Source: Desulfobacca acetoxidans
Lineage (GTDB): Bacteria; Desulfobacterota; Desulfobaccia; Desulfobaccales; 0-14-0-80-60-11
NCBI GenBank assembly: GCA_022736495.1
Contig: DZCR01000012.1
Location: forward strand, 12,377-35,038
DNA: 22,662 nucleotides
Direction of reading: 5' to 3'
Positions within the stretch are counted from its first letter, which is position 1. The number at the start of each line of letters is the position of its first letter. The translations under genes were made by a program, and so were the position numbers. The notes beneath the pieces are model-generated. The model was not told where the DNA came from. It worked only from the letters and a program-made list of their open reading frames with translations, and ran no database searches. This document shows positions 14,677 to 22,073 of this stretch, piece by piece.

Positions 14677-15231
14677 ATGCTCGAAGCATATCCCAAAAAG
14701 GTTACCCTGGCAGATGGCGCCAGTCTCACCTTGAGACCCATGACCAGAGACGATCAGTACGCCCTCTACAGTTTTTTTGTCAGCTTGCCGGAGGAAAACC
14801 GGCGCTGGCTCGGCGATGATGTCACTGACCGCAAGCTTCTGGAGAAATGGGCCCGTAATCTCAATTATGACCGGATCCTGCCCATCCTGGCGGAATATGA
14901 CGGCAGGGTCGTGGCCAATGCCACGCTGCACTTCCAGACCTTCGGTTGGGGCCGCCATATTGCCGAGGTCCGGGTTACCATTACTCCGGAGTTCCAGGGC
15001 CGCGGTCTGGTGGCCTTGCTCCTAAAGGAACTGGCGCAACTGGCCGCCAGCCACAAGGTGAAAAAGTTGCTGGCTAGAATCGTCACCACCCAGAGGCCCG
15101 TCATCAAGGCTTTTGAAAAAGCAGGGTTCGACTTGGTGACGGAATTAAAGAACTACGTCAAAGATGTTCACCAGAAAAGGTATGCCGATATTGCCCTCCT
15201 GGTGAAGGAATTAAGCCCCGGGACCAATTAG
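14677..15231 (+). CDS. GNAT-family N-acetyltransferase, first of two
   Basis: A 184-residue single-domain GNAT protein. The acetyl-CoA binding loop is Q107-G-R-G-L-V112 ([13 protein letters not shown]) after a beta strand HIAEVRVTI, and the family C-terminal part follows with [10 protein letters not shown]. The ribosome binding site is weak (TAGGATT). It resembles the second GNAT gene in this window along its whole length: both open with a P-K-x-V-x-L-x-D-G element, have an RP-x-x-x-x-D-D segment and share a D-Y/R-x-L-P-I/L-hA strand. Such enzymes acetylate amines, often protein lysines. Lying between an acyl-CoA dehydrogenase and a thiolase gene, it may modify the beta-oxidation enzymes themselves; that is inference. 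Confidence 0.82.
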   Translation: MLEAYPKKVTLADGASLTLRPMTRDDQYALYSFFVSLPEENRRWLGDDVTDRKLLEKWARNLNYDRILPILAEYDGRVVANATLHFQTFGWGRHIAEVRVTITPEFQGRGLVALLLKELAQLAASHKVKKLLARIVTTQRPVIKAFEKAGFDLVTELKNYVKDVHQKRYADIALLVKELSPGTN

Positions 15232-15251
15232 GTCAGGGTAAAGGAGGATTC

Positions 15252-16445
15252 ATGCGCCAGGTAGTAATTGCCAGTGCGGTGCGGACTGCCGTCGGCAGTT
15301 TTGGCGGCACCTTGAAGGACATACCGGCCGTGCAGCTGGGAGGCATAGTTATTAAAGAAGTTTTGCGTCGCGCCCGGATTCGCTCGGAAAAAGTGGAGCA
15401 GGTGATAATGGGTAATGTGCTGCAGGCCGGCCAGGGCCAGAACCCGGCCCGGCAGGCGGCCGCCAATGCCGGCATTTCGCAATACACCCCGGCGATGACG
15501 ATTAATGCGGTCTGCGGTTCCGGCCTGGAGTCCATCATCATGGCCACCCAGGCCATCCGGGCCGGAGATGCGGAGATCATCGTGGCCGGGGGCATGGAAT
15601 CCATGAGCCAGGCCCCTTTTTTGCTGAGCCAAACCCGTTGGGGCCAGCGCATGGGCCACGGCCAGCTGGTGGACGTCTTGATTCAAGACGGCCTCTGGTG
15701 CGCCTTCGACGACACCCATATGGGCATCACCGCCGAAAACGTGGCGAAGAAGTTCTCCCTCAGCCGGGAAGAGCAGGACGCCTTTGCCCTGCAAAGCCAG
15801 CGCAAGGCGGAGCAGGCCATTAAATCCGGACGCTTCAAGGATGAGATTATTCCGGTGGAGGTACCCCAAAAGAAAGGGGGCCCCATCATCTTCGATACCG
15901 ACGAATTCCCCAAGTTCGGCGCCACCATAGAAAAACTGGCCAAGCTACGGCCGGCCTTTCGCAAGGACGGCACTGTCACGGCCGGCAACTCCTCGGGGAT
16001 CAACGATGGCGCCGCCGCGATGCTGGTCATGTCCGAGGAAAAGGCCCTTAAGATGGGCATCCGGCCCCTGGCTCGGGTCGTCTCCTATGACTGCCAGGCC
16101 TGCGAGCCGGAATTGATGGGCATGGGGCCCATTTACGCGGTGCGCAATGCCGCGGCCAAAGCCAGGGAGGCCCTGGGCAAACCCGTCGATCTGGTGGAAC
16201 TCAACGAGGCCTTTGCAGCCCAAAGTATCGCCTGTCTAAAGGAATTGAACCTGGACCCCGAGATCGTCAATGTCAATGGCGGGGCCATCGCCTTGGGGCA
16301 CCCCATCGGCTGTAGCGGCACCAGGATTATGGTCACCCTGCTCTACGAGATGCAGAAGCGGGACGTCAAGGTGGGCATGGCCGCCCTTTGCGTCGGCGGC
16401 GGCATGGGCTTCGCCATGATCGTCGAACGCTCCTGGTATTTCTGA
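15252..16445 (+). CDS. Acetyl-CoA acetyltransferase (thiolase)
   Basis: A 397-residue thiolase of the AtoB/PhaA type that cleaves acetoacetyl-CoA with CoA into two acetyl-CoA. The acyl-accepting cysteine is C88 ([10 protein letters not shown]), the general-base pair is H350 (GHPIGCSG) and C380 (ALCVGGGMG), and NEAFAAQ is present. Length is standard for the family. AAAGGAGG lies shortly before the ATG. It is unrelated in subtype to the SCP2-like thiolase at the left edge, so the window has two thiolases with different substrates. It supplies the last step of butyrate-type oxidation here and is bracketed by two GNAT genes. Confidence 0.94.
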   Translation: MRQVVIASAVRTAVGSFGGTLKDIPAVQLGGIVIKEVLRRARIRSEKVEQVIMGNVLQAGQGQNPARQAAANAGISQYTPAMTINAVCGSGLESIIMATQAIRAGDAEIIVAGGMESMSQAPFLLSQTRWGQRMGHGQLVDVLIQDGLWCAFDDTHMGITAENVAKKFSLSREEQDAFALQSQRKAEQAIKSGRFKDEIIPVEVPQKKGGPIIFDTDEFPKFGATIEKLAKLRPAFRKDGTVTAGNSSGINDGAAAMLVMSEEKALKMGIRPLARVVSYDCQACEPELMGMGPIYAVRNAAAKAREALGKPVDLVELNEAFAAQSIACLKELNLDPEIVNVNGGAIALGHPIGCSGTRIMVTLLYEMQKRDVKVGMAALCVGGGMGFAMIVERSWYF

Positions 16446-16473
16446 TTCAACCCAGCCAACGCCGGAGATCACT

Positions 16474-17055
16474 ATGAATAACCTCGCAGGCCTACTGATT
16501 AAAAATTTTCCCAAGGAAGTCAATTTGGAGGACGGCACCCCCATCATCTTGCGTCCTTTGCTGAAAGATGATGAGCAGACCTTCCTGGCATATTTCCGCA
16601 GCCTGGCCTCGGAAGAGCGCGTGGTACTGAGAGAAGAGGTGACGGATCCCAAAGTCATTGAAAATTGGATGGAGACTCTGGACTATGACCTTGTTCTGCC
16701 CTTGATTGCCCTCGATGGGGAACGGATCATCGGCGCCGCTTGGCTGCAATTCAATCCCAGCGCTTGGACCCAACATCAGGGCGAAGTGCGCCTGTCCACC
16801 GATCCCCAATACCGGGCCAAGGGCCTGGGGATCCTGATGATGCAGACCCTGGAAGACATCGCCGCCAAACTGGGGCTGGAGCAATTAACCGCCGAGATTC
16901 CGCCGGAATTGGACAAGGCTTTCTATCTGTTCGAGAAATTGGGATTTGAAAAAGTCGCAGTCTTAAAAGGCTTTGTCATGGATGCGGAAGGACGGGAGTC
17001 GGATATCGTCTTGATGATTAAATCGCTGGCTGAAAGCGATTTTCGCCATATCTGA
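16474..17055 (+). CDS. GNAT-family N-acetyltransferase, second of two
   Basis: A 193-residue GNAT protein paralogous to the one before the thiolase gene. The acetyl-CoA loop reads R114-A-K-G-L-G119 (DPQYRAKGLGILMM), the classical R-x-x-G-x-G form, while the first copy has valine at the last position. The N-terminal part EVNLEDGTPIILRPLLKDDEQTFLAYF and the C-terminal AFYLFEKLGFEKVAVL match the family. GGAG lies about eight bases before the ATG. The two copies have diverged considerably, which suggests separate targets and not a recent duplication. Its neighbours are acyl-CoA enzymes on both sides. Protein lysine acetylation is the likely type of activity, but the target is unknown. Confidence 0.82.
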   Translation: MNNLAGLLIKNFPKEVNLEDGTPIILRPLLKDDEQTFLAYFRSLASEERVVLREEVTDPKVIENWMETLDYDLVLPLIALDGERIIGAAWLQFNPSAWTQHQGEVRLSTDPQYRAKGLGILMMQTLEDIAAKLGLEQLTAEIPPELDKAFYLFEKLGFEKVAVLKGFVMDAEGRESDIVLMIKSLAESDFRHI

Positions 17056-17070
17056 GGCAGGCGGGGGGCT

Positions 17071-17100
17071 ATTGGGTTTGGCGGCTGCGCCGCCCCCAAT
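17071..17100 (+). promoter_or_regulatory. Strong GC hairpin upstream of enoyl-CoA hydratase
   Basis: ATTGGG (17071-17076) pairs with CCCAAT (17095-17100), and inside it GGCGGC (17080-17085) pairs with GCCGCC (17089-17094) around a 3-base loop, leaving TTT as a bulge on the left strand. No T-run follows. It sits between the second GNAT and the hydratase and may lower read-through or stabilise the upstream message. Confidence 0.45.
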
Positions 17101-17165
17101 CGCGTTCACTTCCGGTGCTGTCGATCGACGCCGGAGTCCGCTTAACCCCGGATCAGGAGGTCGAG

Positions 17166-17939
17166 ATGCCTTACAATACTGTGCTGTTCGCTGTCGAGGA
17201 CGGGGTCGCCACCCTGACCTTCAACCGCTCCGAAAGGCTGAATGCCCTGAATGCCGAGATGTTTAGCGAAATTGCCGATGTTTTCGACAAAGTAAGACAA
17301 AATCCCGAGATCCGGGCCCTGATCCTGACCGGCCAGGGCCGGGCCTTCATCGCCGGGGCGGACATTAAGGAATTGTCGGAGGCCGAGGCCTTGAAGGCCA
17401 GGCAGATTTCCTCAATCGGTCAGGAAGTAATGTCGACGGTGGAGCAACTCCCGATTCCGGTGCTGGCCGCGGTCAACGGCTTCGCCCTGGGGGGCGGCTG
17501 TGAAATGGCCATGGCCTGCGATATCATCTATGCTTCGGAAGATGCCAAATTCGGCCTGCCCGAGATCAACCTGGGAGTCATCCCCGGCTTTGGCGGCACC
17601 CAGCGCCTGGCCCGCCTGGTGGGCCTGGGCCTGGCCAAGGACCTGTGTTTCACCGGACGCACCCTCGATGCGGCTGAGGCCCGGGCCATCGGTCTGGTGG
17701 CCCGGGTTTTCCTTGCCGCCGACCTTATGGCGGAGTCTTACAAGGCGGCCAAGATCATGGCCCAAAAGGGGCGGTTCGTCATGCAGACCATGAAGCAGGT
17801 GATGGACCGCGGCATTGGGGTGGATTTGCGCAGCGGCCTAGTCCTGGAGGCCGATGCCTTTGGCCTCTGCTTCGCCCACCCGGATGCCAGAGAGGGCATC
17901 ACCGCCTTCTTAGAGAAGCGCCAGCCCAAGTTTTTATGA
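17166..17939 (+). CDS. Enoyl-CoA hydratase (crotonase)
   Basis: A 257-residue crotonase-family hydratase that adds water to crotonyl-CoA or a similar enoyl-CoA. The oxyanion-hole segments are RAFIAGADIKEL (residues 59-70) and ALGGGCEMAMACDI; the two catalytic glutamates are E113 (GGGCE) and E133 (LPEINLG), both present, so it should be a true hydratase and not an isomerase. The ATG at 17166 is chosen over 17115, because AGGAGG (17155-17160) lies right before it and the protein then starts at the first conserved beta strand. It ends 49 bases before etfB. Confidence 0.94.
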   Translation: MPYNTVLFAVEDGVATLTFNRSERLNALNAEMFSEIADVFDKVRQNPEIRALILTGQGRAFIAGADIKELSEAEALKARQISSIGQEVMSTVEQLPIPVLAAVNGFALGGGCEMAMACDIIYASEDAKFGLPEINLGVIPGFGGTQRLARLVGLGLAKDLCFTGRTLDAAEARAIGLVARVFLAADLMAESYKAAKIMAQKGRFVMQTMKQVMDRGIGVDLRSGLVLEADAFGLCFAHPDAREGITAFLEKRQPKFL

Positions 17940-17988
17940 TTTTTTGCAGGCCGGTCTCTGGTGGATCGGCGGATGAAAGGAGAACAAC

Positions 17989-18780
17989 GTGGAGATCGTA
18001 GTCTTGCTTAAGCAGGTGCCGGATACGGAAACGGTGATCAAGATCGAGCCCGATGGCAAATCCATTGCCACGAGCGACATCAAATGGGTCATCAATCCCT
18101 ACGATGAGTATGCGGTGGAGGCAGCCCTGCGCCTCAAAGACAGCCAGGGGGCCAACGTTACCATTCTGAGCCTGGGGCCCCAGCGTACCGTGGAATCCAT
18201 CCGTTCCGCCTTGGCTATGGGCGCCGATAAGGGGGTCCTGGTAGATGACCCGGCCACCGAAGGCAGCGATGCCCTGGGCAAGGCCCGGGCCCTGGCCGCG
18301 GCTCTCGATAAGATCCCCTTTGATCTCATCGTTTGCGGCCATCGGGCCGTGGATGATGATGAGAACCAGGTGGGCATCATGGTGGCCGAGCTTTTGGATA
18401 TTCCGCATCTGGCCCTGGCGGTGGCCTTGGAGGTGGCAGATGGCCAAGTCAGGATTGAGCGGCCCATTGAGGGGGCAAAATTGAAGTTGGAGGCCCCATT
18501 GCCGGCCCTGGTCACCTTTGGCGGCGCCCATGCTGTCTGGAATCCCCGTTATGCTTCGCTGCCCGGCATCATGAAGGCGAAAAAGAAACCGCTGGAAGTC
18601 AAAAAGCTGGCCGATCTCGGTCTGGAGGCGGATCAAGTGGGGGCCGCGGCTGCCAAGGTCAAGGTCGCCTCCTTGGAGATGCCGGTGCCGCGGAAGGCCG
18701 GGATCAAGGTGGAGGGTGACATCACCGACAAGGCTAAAGAGTTGGTGCGTCTACTCCACGAAGAGGCCAAGGTTATCTAG
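17989..18780 (+). CDS. etfB: Electron transfer flavoprotein, beta subunit
   Basis: A 263-residue EtfB starting with a GTG preceded by AAAGGAG. EIVVLLKQVPDTETVIKI at the N-terminus, WVINPYDEYAVEAALRLKD near residue 35, GHRAVDDDENQVGIMVAELLDIP around 115 and PALVTFGG near 175 are characteristic. It should pair with the EtfA encoded after it and take electrons from the two acyl-CoA dehydrogenases. Nothing here indicates a bifurcating type: there is no extra ferredoxin-type gene, and the membrane oxidoreductase lies directly downstream. Confidence 0.95.
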   Translation: MEIVVLLKQVPDTETVIKIEPDGKSIATSDIKWVINPYDEYAVEAALRLKDSQGANVTILSLGPQRTVESIRSALAMGADKGVLVDDPATEGSDALGKARALAAALDKIPFDLIVCGHRAVDDDENQVGIMVAELLDIPHLALAVALEVADGQVRIERPIEGAKLKLEAPLPALVTFGGAHAVWNPRYASLPGIMKAKKKPLEVKKLADLGLEADQVGAAAAKVKVASLEMPVPRKAGIKVEGDITDKAKELVRLLHEEAKVI

Positions 18781-18785
18781 GTACA

Positions 18786-18807
18786 GGGGCCAGAGGTTAG
18801 GGGTCAG
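18786..18807 (+). repeat. Short GGGGYCAG direct repeat in etfB-etfA gap
   Basis: Two near-identical octamers, GGGGCCAG (18786) and GGGGTCAG (18800), stand 14 bases apart in the 97-base gap between the etf genes. Similar GGGGTCAG strings occur in many bacterial intergenic regions. Function is unknown. Confidence 0.3.
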
Positions 18808-18877
18808 CAGTATAGGGTGACGCCCTGCGCCCCATTAAAAATGCTTATCAAGGGTTCGAAATATAGGAGGCATCATC

Positions 18878-19867
18878 GTGGCACAAGGAGTATGTGTAAT
18901 CACCGAATTTCGGGGCGGCGCCTTTCGGCGCGTCTCATTTGAGGTGGCCAGCGAAGGCCGCCGGTTGGCCGACGCTCTCGGCGAGCCCCTCACGGCCATT
19001 GCCCTGGGGGACGGGGTGACGGCCGCCGCGGCGGAATTGGGCCACTATGGGGTGGAGAAGGTTTACGCGTTGGACCAGCCACTGTTGAAAGATTACCTGG
19101 CCGAGACCTATGCGCCGGTGATGGCCGAGATCCTTACCACCTTGCAGCCCAAGGTGGTGCTCAGCGCCTCCTCGGTGGACGGCAAGGATCTGAGCGCCCG
19201 GCTGGCGGCGCGCCTGGGCGCCGGCCTGGCCCAGGATTGCACTGAGCTAAAGATCGACGGCGGCGCCCTTAAGGCCAGGCGGCCGGTATATGCCGGCAAG
19301 GCCCTGGCCTGGTATGAGTGGGCCGCCGGCGCCTACCCCCAGATGGCCTCCTGCCGGCCCAATTTGATGACTTGCCTGCCGGCGGATACCTCCAAAAGCG
19401 CCGCGGTGGAAGCCCCGGCAGTAACTGTGCCAGCCGCCAAGAGCCGGGTGGTGAGTGTCGACGCCGCCGCAGGTAAGGTTGATCTCGCCGAGGCGCAGTT
19501 CATTGTTTCGGGTGGCCGCGGTATGCAGGGCTCCGAGAACTTCGCCATTCTGGAGCAATTGGCGGAGCTGCTGGGCGGCGCCGTCGGGGCGTCCCGCGCC
19601 GCGGTGGACGCGGGCTGGCGCCCCCATGCGGACCAGGTGGGCCAGACCGGCAAGGTGGTTACCCCGATCCTCTATCTTGCCTGCGGCATCTCCGGGTCCA
19701 TCCAGCACCTGGCCGGCATGGGCTCCAGTAAATTCATCGTGGCGGTTAACAAGGACCCTGAGGCCCCCATCTTCAGCAAGGCGGACTTCGGCGTGGTGGA
19801 GGACCTCTTCCAGTTCTTACCGGCCTTCCTCGACGAAGTGAAAAAACTCAAGGCAACCTGTGGATGA
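18878..19867 (+). CDS. etfA: Electron transfer flavoprotein, alpha subunit
   Basis: A 329-residue EtfA, also starting with GTG, behind ATAGGAGG. The N-terminal domain is of the usual alpha/beta kind. The C-terminal FAD domain is well conserved: VSGGRGMQGSENFAILEQLAELLGGAVGASRAAVDAGW, then PHADQVGQTGKVVTPILYLACGISGSIQHLAGM, SKFIVAVNKDPEAPIFSKADFGVVEDL. There is no ferredoxin-like N-terminal extension. Both Etf subunits use GTG starts, and 97 bases separate them instead of the usual tight coupling; the gap may be the relic of a small insertion. Confidence 0.95.
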   Translation: MAQGVCVITEFRGGAFRRVSFEVASEGRRLADALGEPLTAIALGDGVTAAAAELGHYGVEKVYALDQPLLKDYLAETYAPVMAEILTTLQPKVVLSASSVDGKDLSARLAARLGAGLAQDCTELKIDGGALKARRPVYAGKALAWYEWAAGAYPQMASCRPNLMTCLPADTSKSAAVEAPAVTVPAAKSRVVSVDAAAGKVDLAEAQFIVSGGRGMQGSENFAILEQLAELLGGAVGASRAAVDAGWRPHADQVGQTGKVVTPILYLACGISGSIQHLAGMGSSKFIVAVNKDPEAPIFSKADFGVVEDLFQFLPAFLDEVKKLKATCG

Positions 19868-19874
19868 GTAGTCG

Positions 19875-19929
19875 GTAATCAGTGAAAGCAACCAGTGATC
19901 AGTCGATTTTCTAACAGATTACTGATTAC
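19875..19929. repeat. Inverted TAATCAGT repeat in etfA-etfD gap
   Basis: GTAATCAGT (19875-19883) and ACTGATTAC (19921-19929) are exact inverted copies, with another CAGTGATCAGT between them. Runs of this kind (TAATCAGTGATCAGT) are scattered in intergenic DNA of many bacteria. No T-run follows, so it is probably a small dispersed repeat and not a terminator. Confidence 0.4.
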
Positions 19930-19936
19930 TAAACAT

Positions 19937-19941
19937 GGAGG
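19937..19941 (+). promoter_or_regulatory. Ribosome binding site that decides the etfD start
   Basis: GGAGG stands eight bases before the ATG at 19950. The upstream ATG at 19935 overlaps this GGAGG and has no site of its own, so translation most likely begins at 19950. Confidence 0.6.
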
Positions 19942-19949
19942 CGCTATTC

Positions 19950-22007
19950 ATGCAACCGGGGTATTTTCCCGCTAATTTCCTTTTTTTACTCATATTTATT
20001 GCGGCCATCGCTTTTTTTTGGTTTACCGTCAAGAAGCTCTACCGCATCTTGCTGCTGGGGCTGCCGGAGGACCGTTTCGACCAGCTGGGCCGGCGCCTCC
20101 AGGGGGTGGTCACCTTTGTCCTGGGCCAGCGACGCGTGCTCCGGGAGCCAGCCGGCTGGGGCCATTTCCTCATCTTTTGGGGTTTTATCTTCATCTCCAT
20201 CGGCAGCCTGGAGACCTTTGGGGTCGGTTTCTACCATGGTTTTGCCTACTGGAAATTTCTGGGCCAGCCGCTCACCGCGGTTATCTACCTGCTGCAAGAC
20301 TTGCTGTGCGCCGGCGTGCTCGTGGCCCTAAGCATCTCCCTCTACCGCCGCTTCGTGGTCAAACCGGAACGGCTGCGCTTTGCTGACCAGCAGGCGGCCA
20401 ACCTGGACGCCAGCATCATCATCGGCTTGATTCTGGTGTTGATTGTCCTCCTGTTTGGGGACCGTGCCGTGGAATACCGCCTGGCCCAGGTGGAGACCGG
20501 TCGCTACTTTCCCCAGGCCGCCTTTATCTCGGTGGCCCTCTCCGGGATTTTTGCCGGTCTGTCGAAGCCGAGCCTGATAGGCTGGTATAACTTTTTCTGG
20601 TGGGCCCACACCCTGGTGATCCTGGGCTTCCTGGTCTATATCCCCTTTTCCAAGCACCTGCACATCATCGGCGCCATTCCCAATGTCTTCTTCCGCCGCT
20701 TCCGGCCCATCGGTGAGCTCACCAAAATGAACCTGGAAGATGAGTCGGTGGAGACCTATGGCGTCTCTAAAATTGAGGAATTTACCTGGAAGCAGAACCT
20801 TGATCTTTATGCCTGCACCGAATGCGGCCGCTGCTCCGAGAACTGTCCGGCCACCCTCACCGGCAAACCCCTGAGCCCCAAAGAGACCATCCATAATCTC
20901 AAAAAGCACCTGTTGGCTAAGGGCAAACTGCTGTTGGAGCAAGGTGAAGCTAAAGAGGGTCCACCGCTGGAGGGCGCCTCGGCGGAACTGAACAAGGTCC
21001 TGGTGGGCGAGGTCTGTCTCAATGACGAGATTTGGTCCTGCACCAGCTGCGGCAATTGCATGGAGCACTGCCCGGTGTTCATCGAACACATCCAGAAGTA
21101 CGTGGATATGCGCCGCTATCTGGTGCTTATGGAGAGCAATTTCCCGCCGGAGGTCCAGACGGTGTTGCGCAACTGGGAGACCAACTCCAACCCCTGGGGC
21201 CTGGCCTTCGCCACCCGGGGCGATTGGGCCCAGGGTCTGGGGGTGCAAACCCTGGCCGAGAATTCGGAAGTGGAGTACCTGTTTTACGTGGGCTGCACCG
21301 GCAGTTTCGACGAGCGGGGCAAAAAGGTCACCGCCGCTATGGTCAAGCTCCTCCACCAGGCCGGGGTGAGTTTCGGCATCCTGGGGGCCGAGGAGAAGTG
21401 CTGCGGCGAGACGGCCCGGCGCATCGGCAACGAATATCTGTTCCAGTCCATGGCCACTGACCTGACGGAAACCATTAACGGCTACGGCGTTAAAAAGATC
21501 ATTACAACCTGTCCCCATGGGTATAACTGTTTGAAGAACGAGTATCCCCAGTTCGGCGGCAACTGGGAGGTTTATCATCACGCCGAGTTGCTGAACCGGC
21601 TCCTCAGAAAAGGGCGTCTGAAGCCGCGGCAGCGGCTGGACAAGAGGCTCACCTTCCATGACTCCTGCTACCTGGGCCGTTATAACGGACTTTATGAAGA
21701 ACCCCGCGGTATCCTGAAGTCGATTCCGGGTCTACAATTGCAGGAGATGGAGCGCCACCGCAACAAATCCTTCTGCTGCGGGGCCGGCGGTGGCCGGATG
21801 TGGATGGAGGAGACCTTGGGGAATCAAAAGATCAACGAGGCCCGCACCGACCAGGCGCTGGCGCTGAATCCGGAGATCATCGGGGTCTCCTGTCCTTTCT
21901 GCACCATTATGCTGGAGGATGGCCTCAAGGCCCGGGATAAGGAAGAGGCGGTGAAGGTCTACGATATCGCTGAACTGCTGGTCCAGGTCCTGGAAATGGA
22001 AGAGTAA
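19950..22007 (+). CDS. etfD: Membrane ETF:(mena)quinone oxidoreductase, NarI-like plus Fe-S plus CCG domains
   Basis: A 685-residue protein. The N-terminal third holds about six membrane spans in the manner of a NarI-like cytochrome b subunit (residues 8-240, several histidines). Two [4Fe-4S] ferredoxin motifs follow, CTECGRCSENCP (C289, C292, C295, C299) and CTSCGNCMEHCP (C364, C367, C370, C374), and then two HdrD-like cysteine-rich domains with CCG at 484-486 and at 609-611. This is the family called EMO or EtfD (DUF224 protein of syntrophs), which passes electrons from ETF to menaquinone and in syntrophs is tied to the energy-demanding oxidation of butyryl-CoA. Its place right after etfBA supports this. 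The terminator just downstream marks the operon end. Confidence 0.92.
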   Translation: MQPGYFPANFLFLLIFIAAIAFFWFTVKKLYRILLLGLPEDRFDQLGRRLQGVVTFVLGQRRVLREPAGWGHFLIFWGFIFISIGSLETFGVGFYHGFAYWKFLGQPLTAVIYLLQDLLCAGVLVALSISLYRRFVVKPERLRFADQQAANLDASIIIGLILVLIVLLFGDRAVEYRLAQVETGRYFPQAAFISVALSGIFAGLSKPSLIGWYNFFWWAHTLVILGFLVYIPFSKHLHIIGAIPNVFFRRFRPIGELTKMNLEDESVETYGVSKIEEFTWKQNLDLYACTECGRCSENCPATLTGKPLSPKETIHNLKKHLLAKGKLLLEQGEAKEGPPLEGASAELNKVLVGEVCLNDEIWSCTSCGNCMEHCPVFIEHIQKYVDMRRYLVLMESNFPPEVQTVLRNWETNSNPWGLAFATRGDWAQGLGVQTLAENSEVEYLFYVGCTGSFDERGKKVTAAMVKLLHQAGVSFGILGAEEKCCGETARRIGNEYLFQSMATDLTETINGYGVKKIITTCPHGYNCLKNEYPQFGGNWEVYHHAELLNRLLRKGRLKPRQRLDKRLTFHDSCYLGRYNGLYEEPRGILKSIPGLQLQEMERHRNKSFCCGAGGGRMWMEETLGNQKINEARTDQALALNPEIIGVSCPFCTIMLEDGLKARDKEEAVKVYDIAELLVQVLEMEE

Positions 22008-22022
22008 TTCTTAATCAAGATA

Positions 22023-22055
22023 TAAGGGCGCGGCGGGCCGCGCCCTTAATTTTTT
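22023..22055 (+). terminator. Rho-independent terminator after etfD
   Basis: TAAGGGCGCGGC (22023-22034) pairs perfectly with GCCGCGCCCTTA (22037-22048), followed by A and six T (22050-22055). It lies 15 bases after the etfD stop and between convergent genes. The purine-rich left flank is less A-rich, so it is stronger for the + strand operon, though a partial effect on the opposite gene is possible. Confidence 0.93.
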
Positions 22056-22073
22056 GTGCAGCCGGCGGCGCCC

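Noticed and set aside
17071..17100. Intrinsic terminator before the enoyl-CoA hydratase
   Set aside because: The stem is strong but no T-run follows, so I list it only as a hairpin.
20328..21659. 443-codon open frame on the - strand opposite etfD
   Set aside because: It is a shadow of the conserved Fe-S/CCG gene in GC-rich DNA; its translation has no recognisable motif. The same holds for the - strand frame at 10206-11414 opposite icmF.
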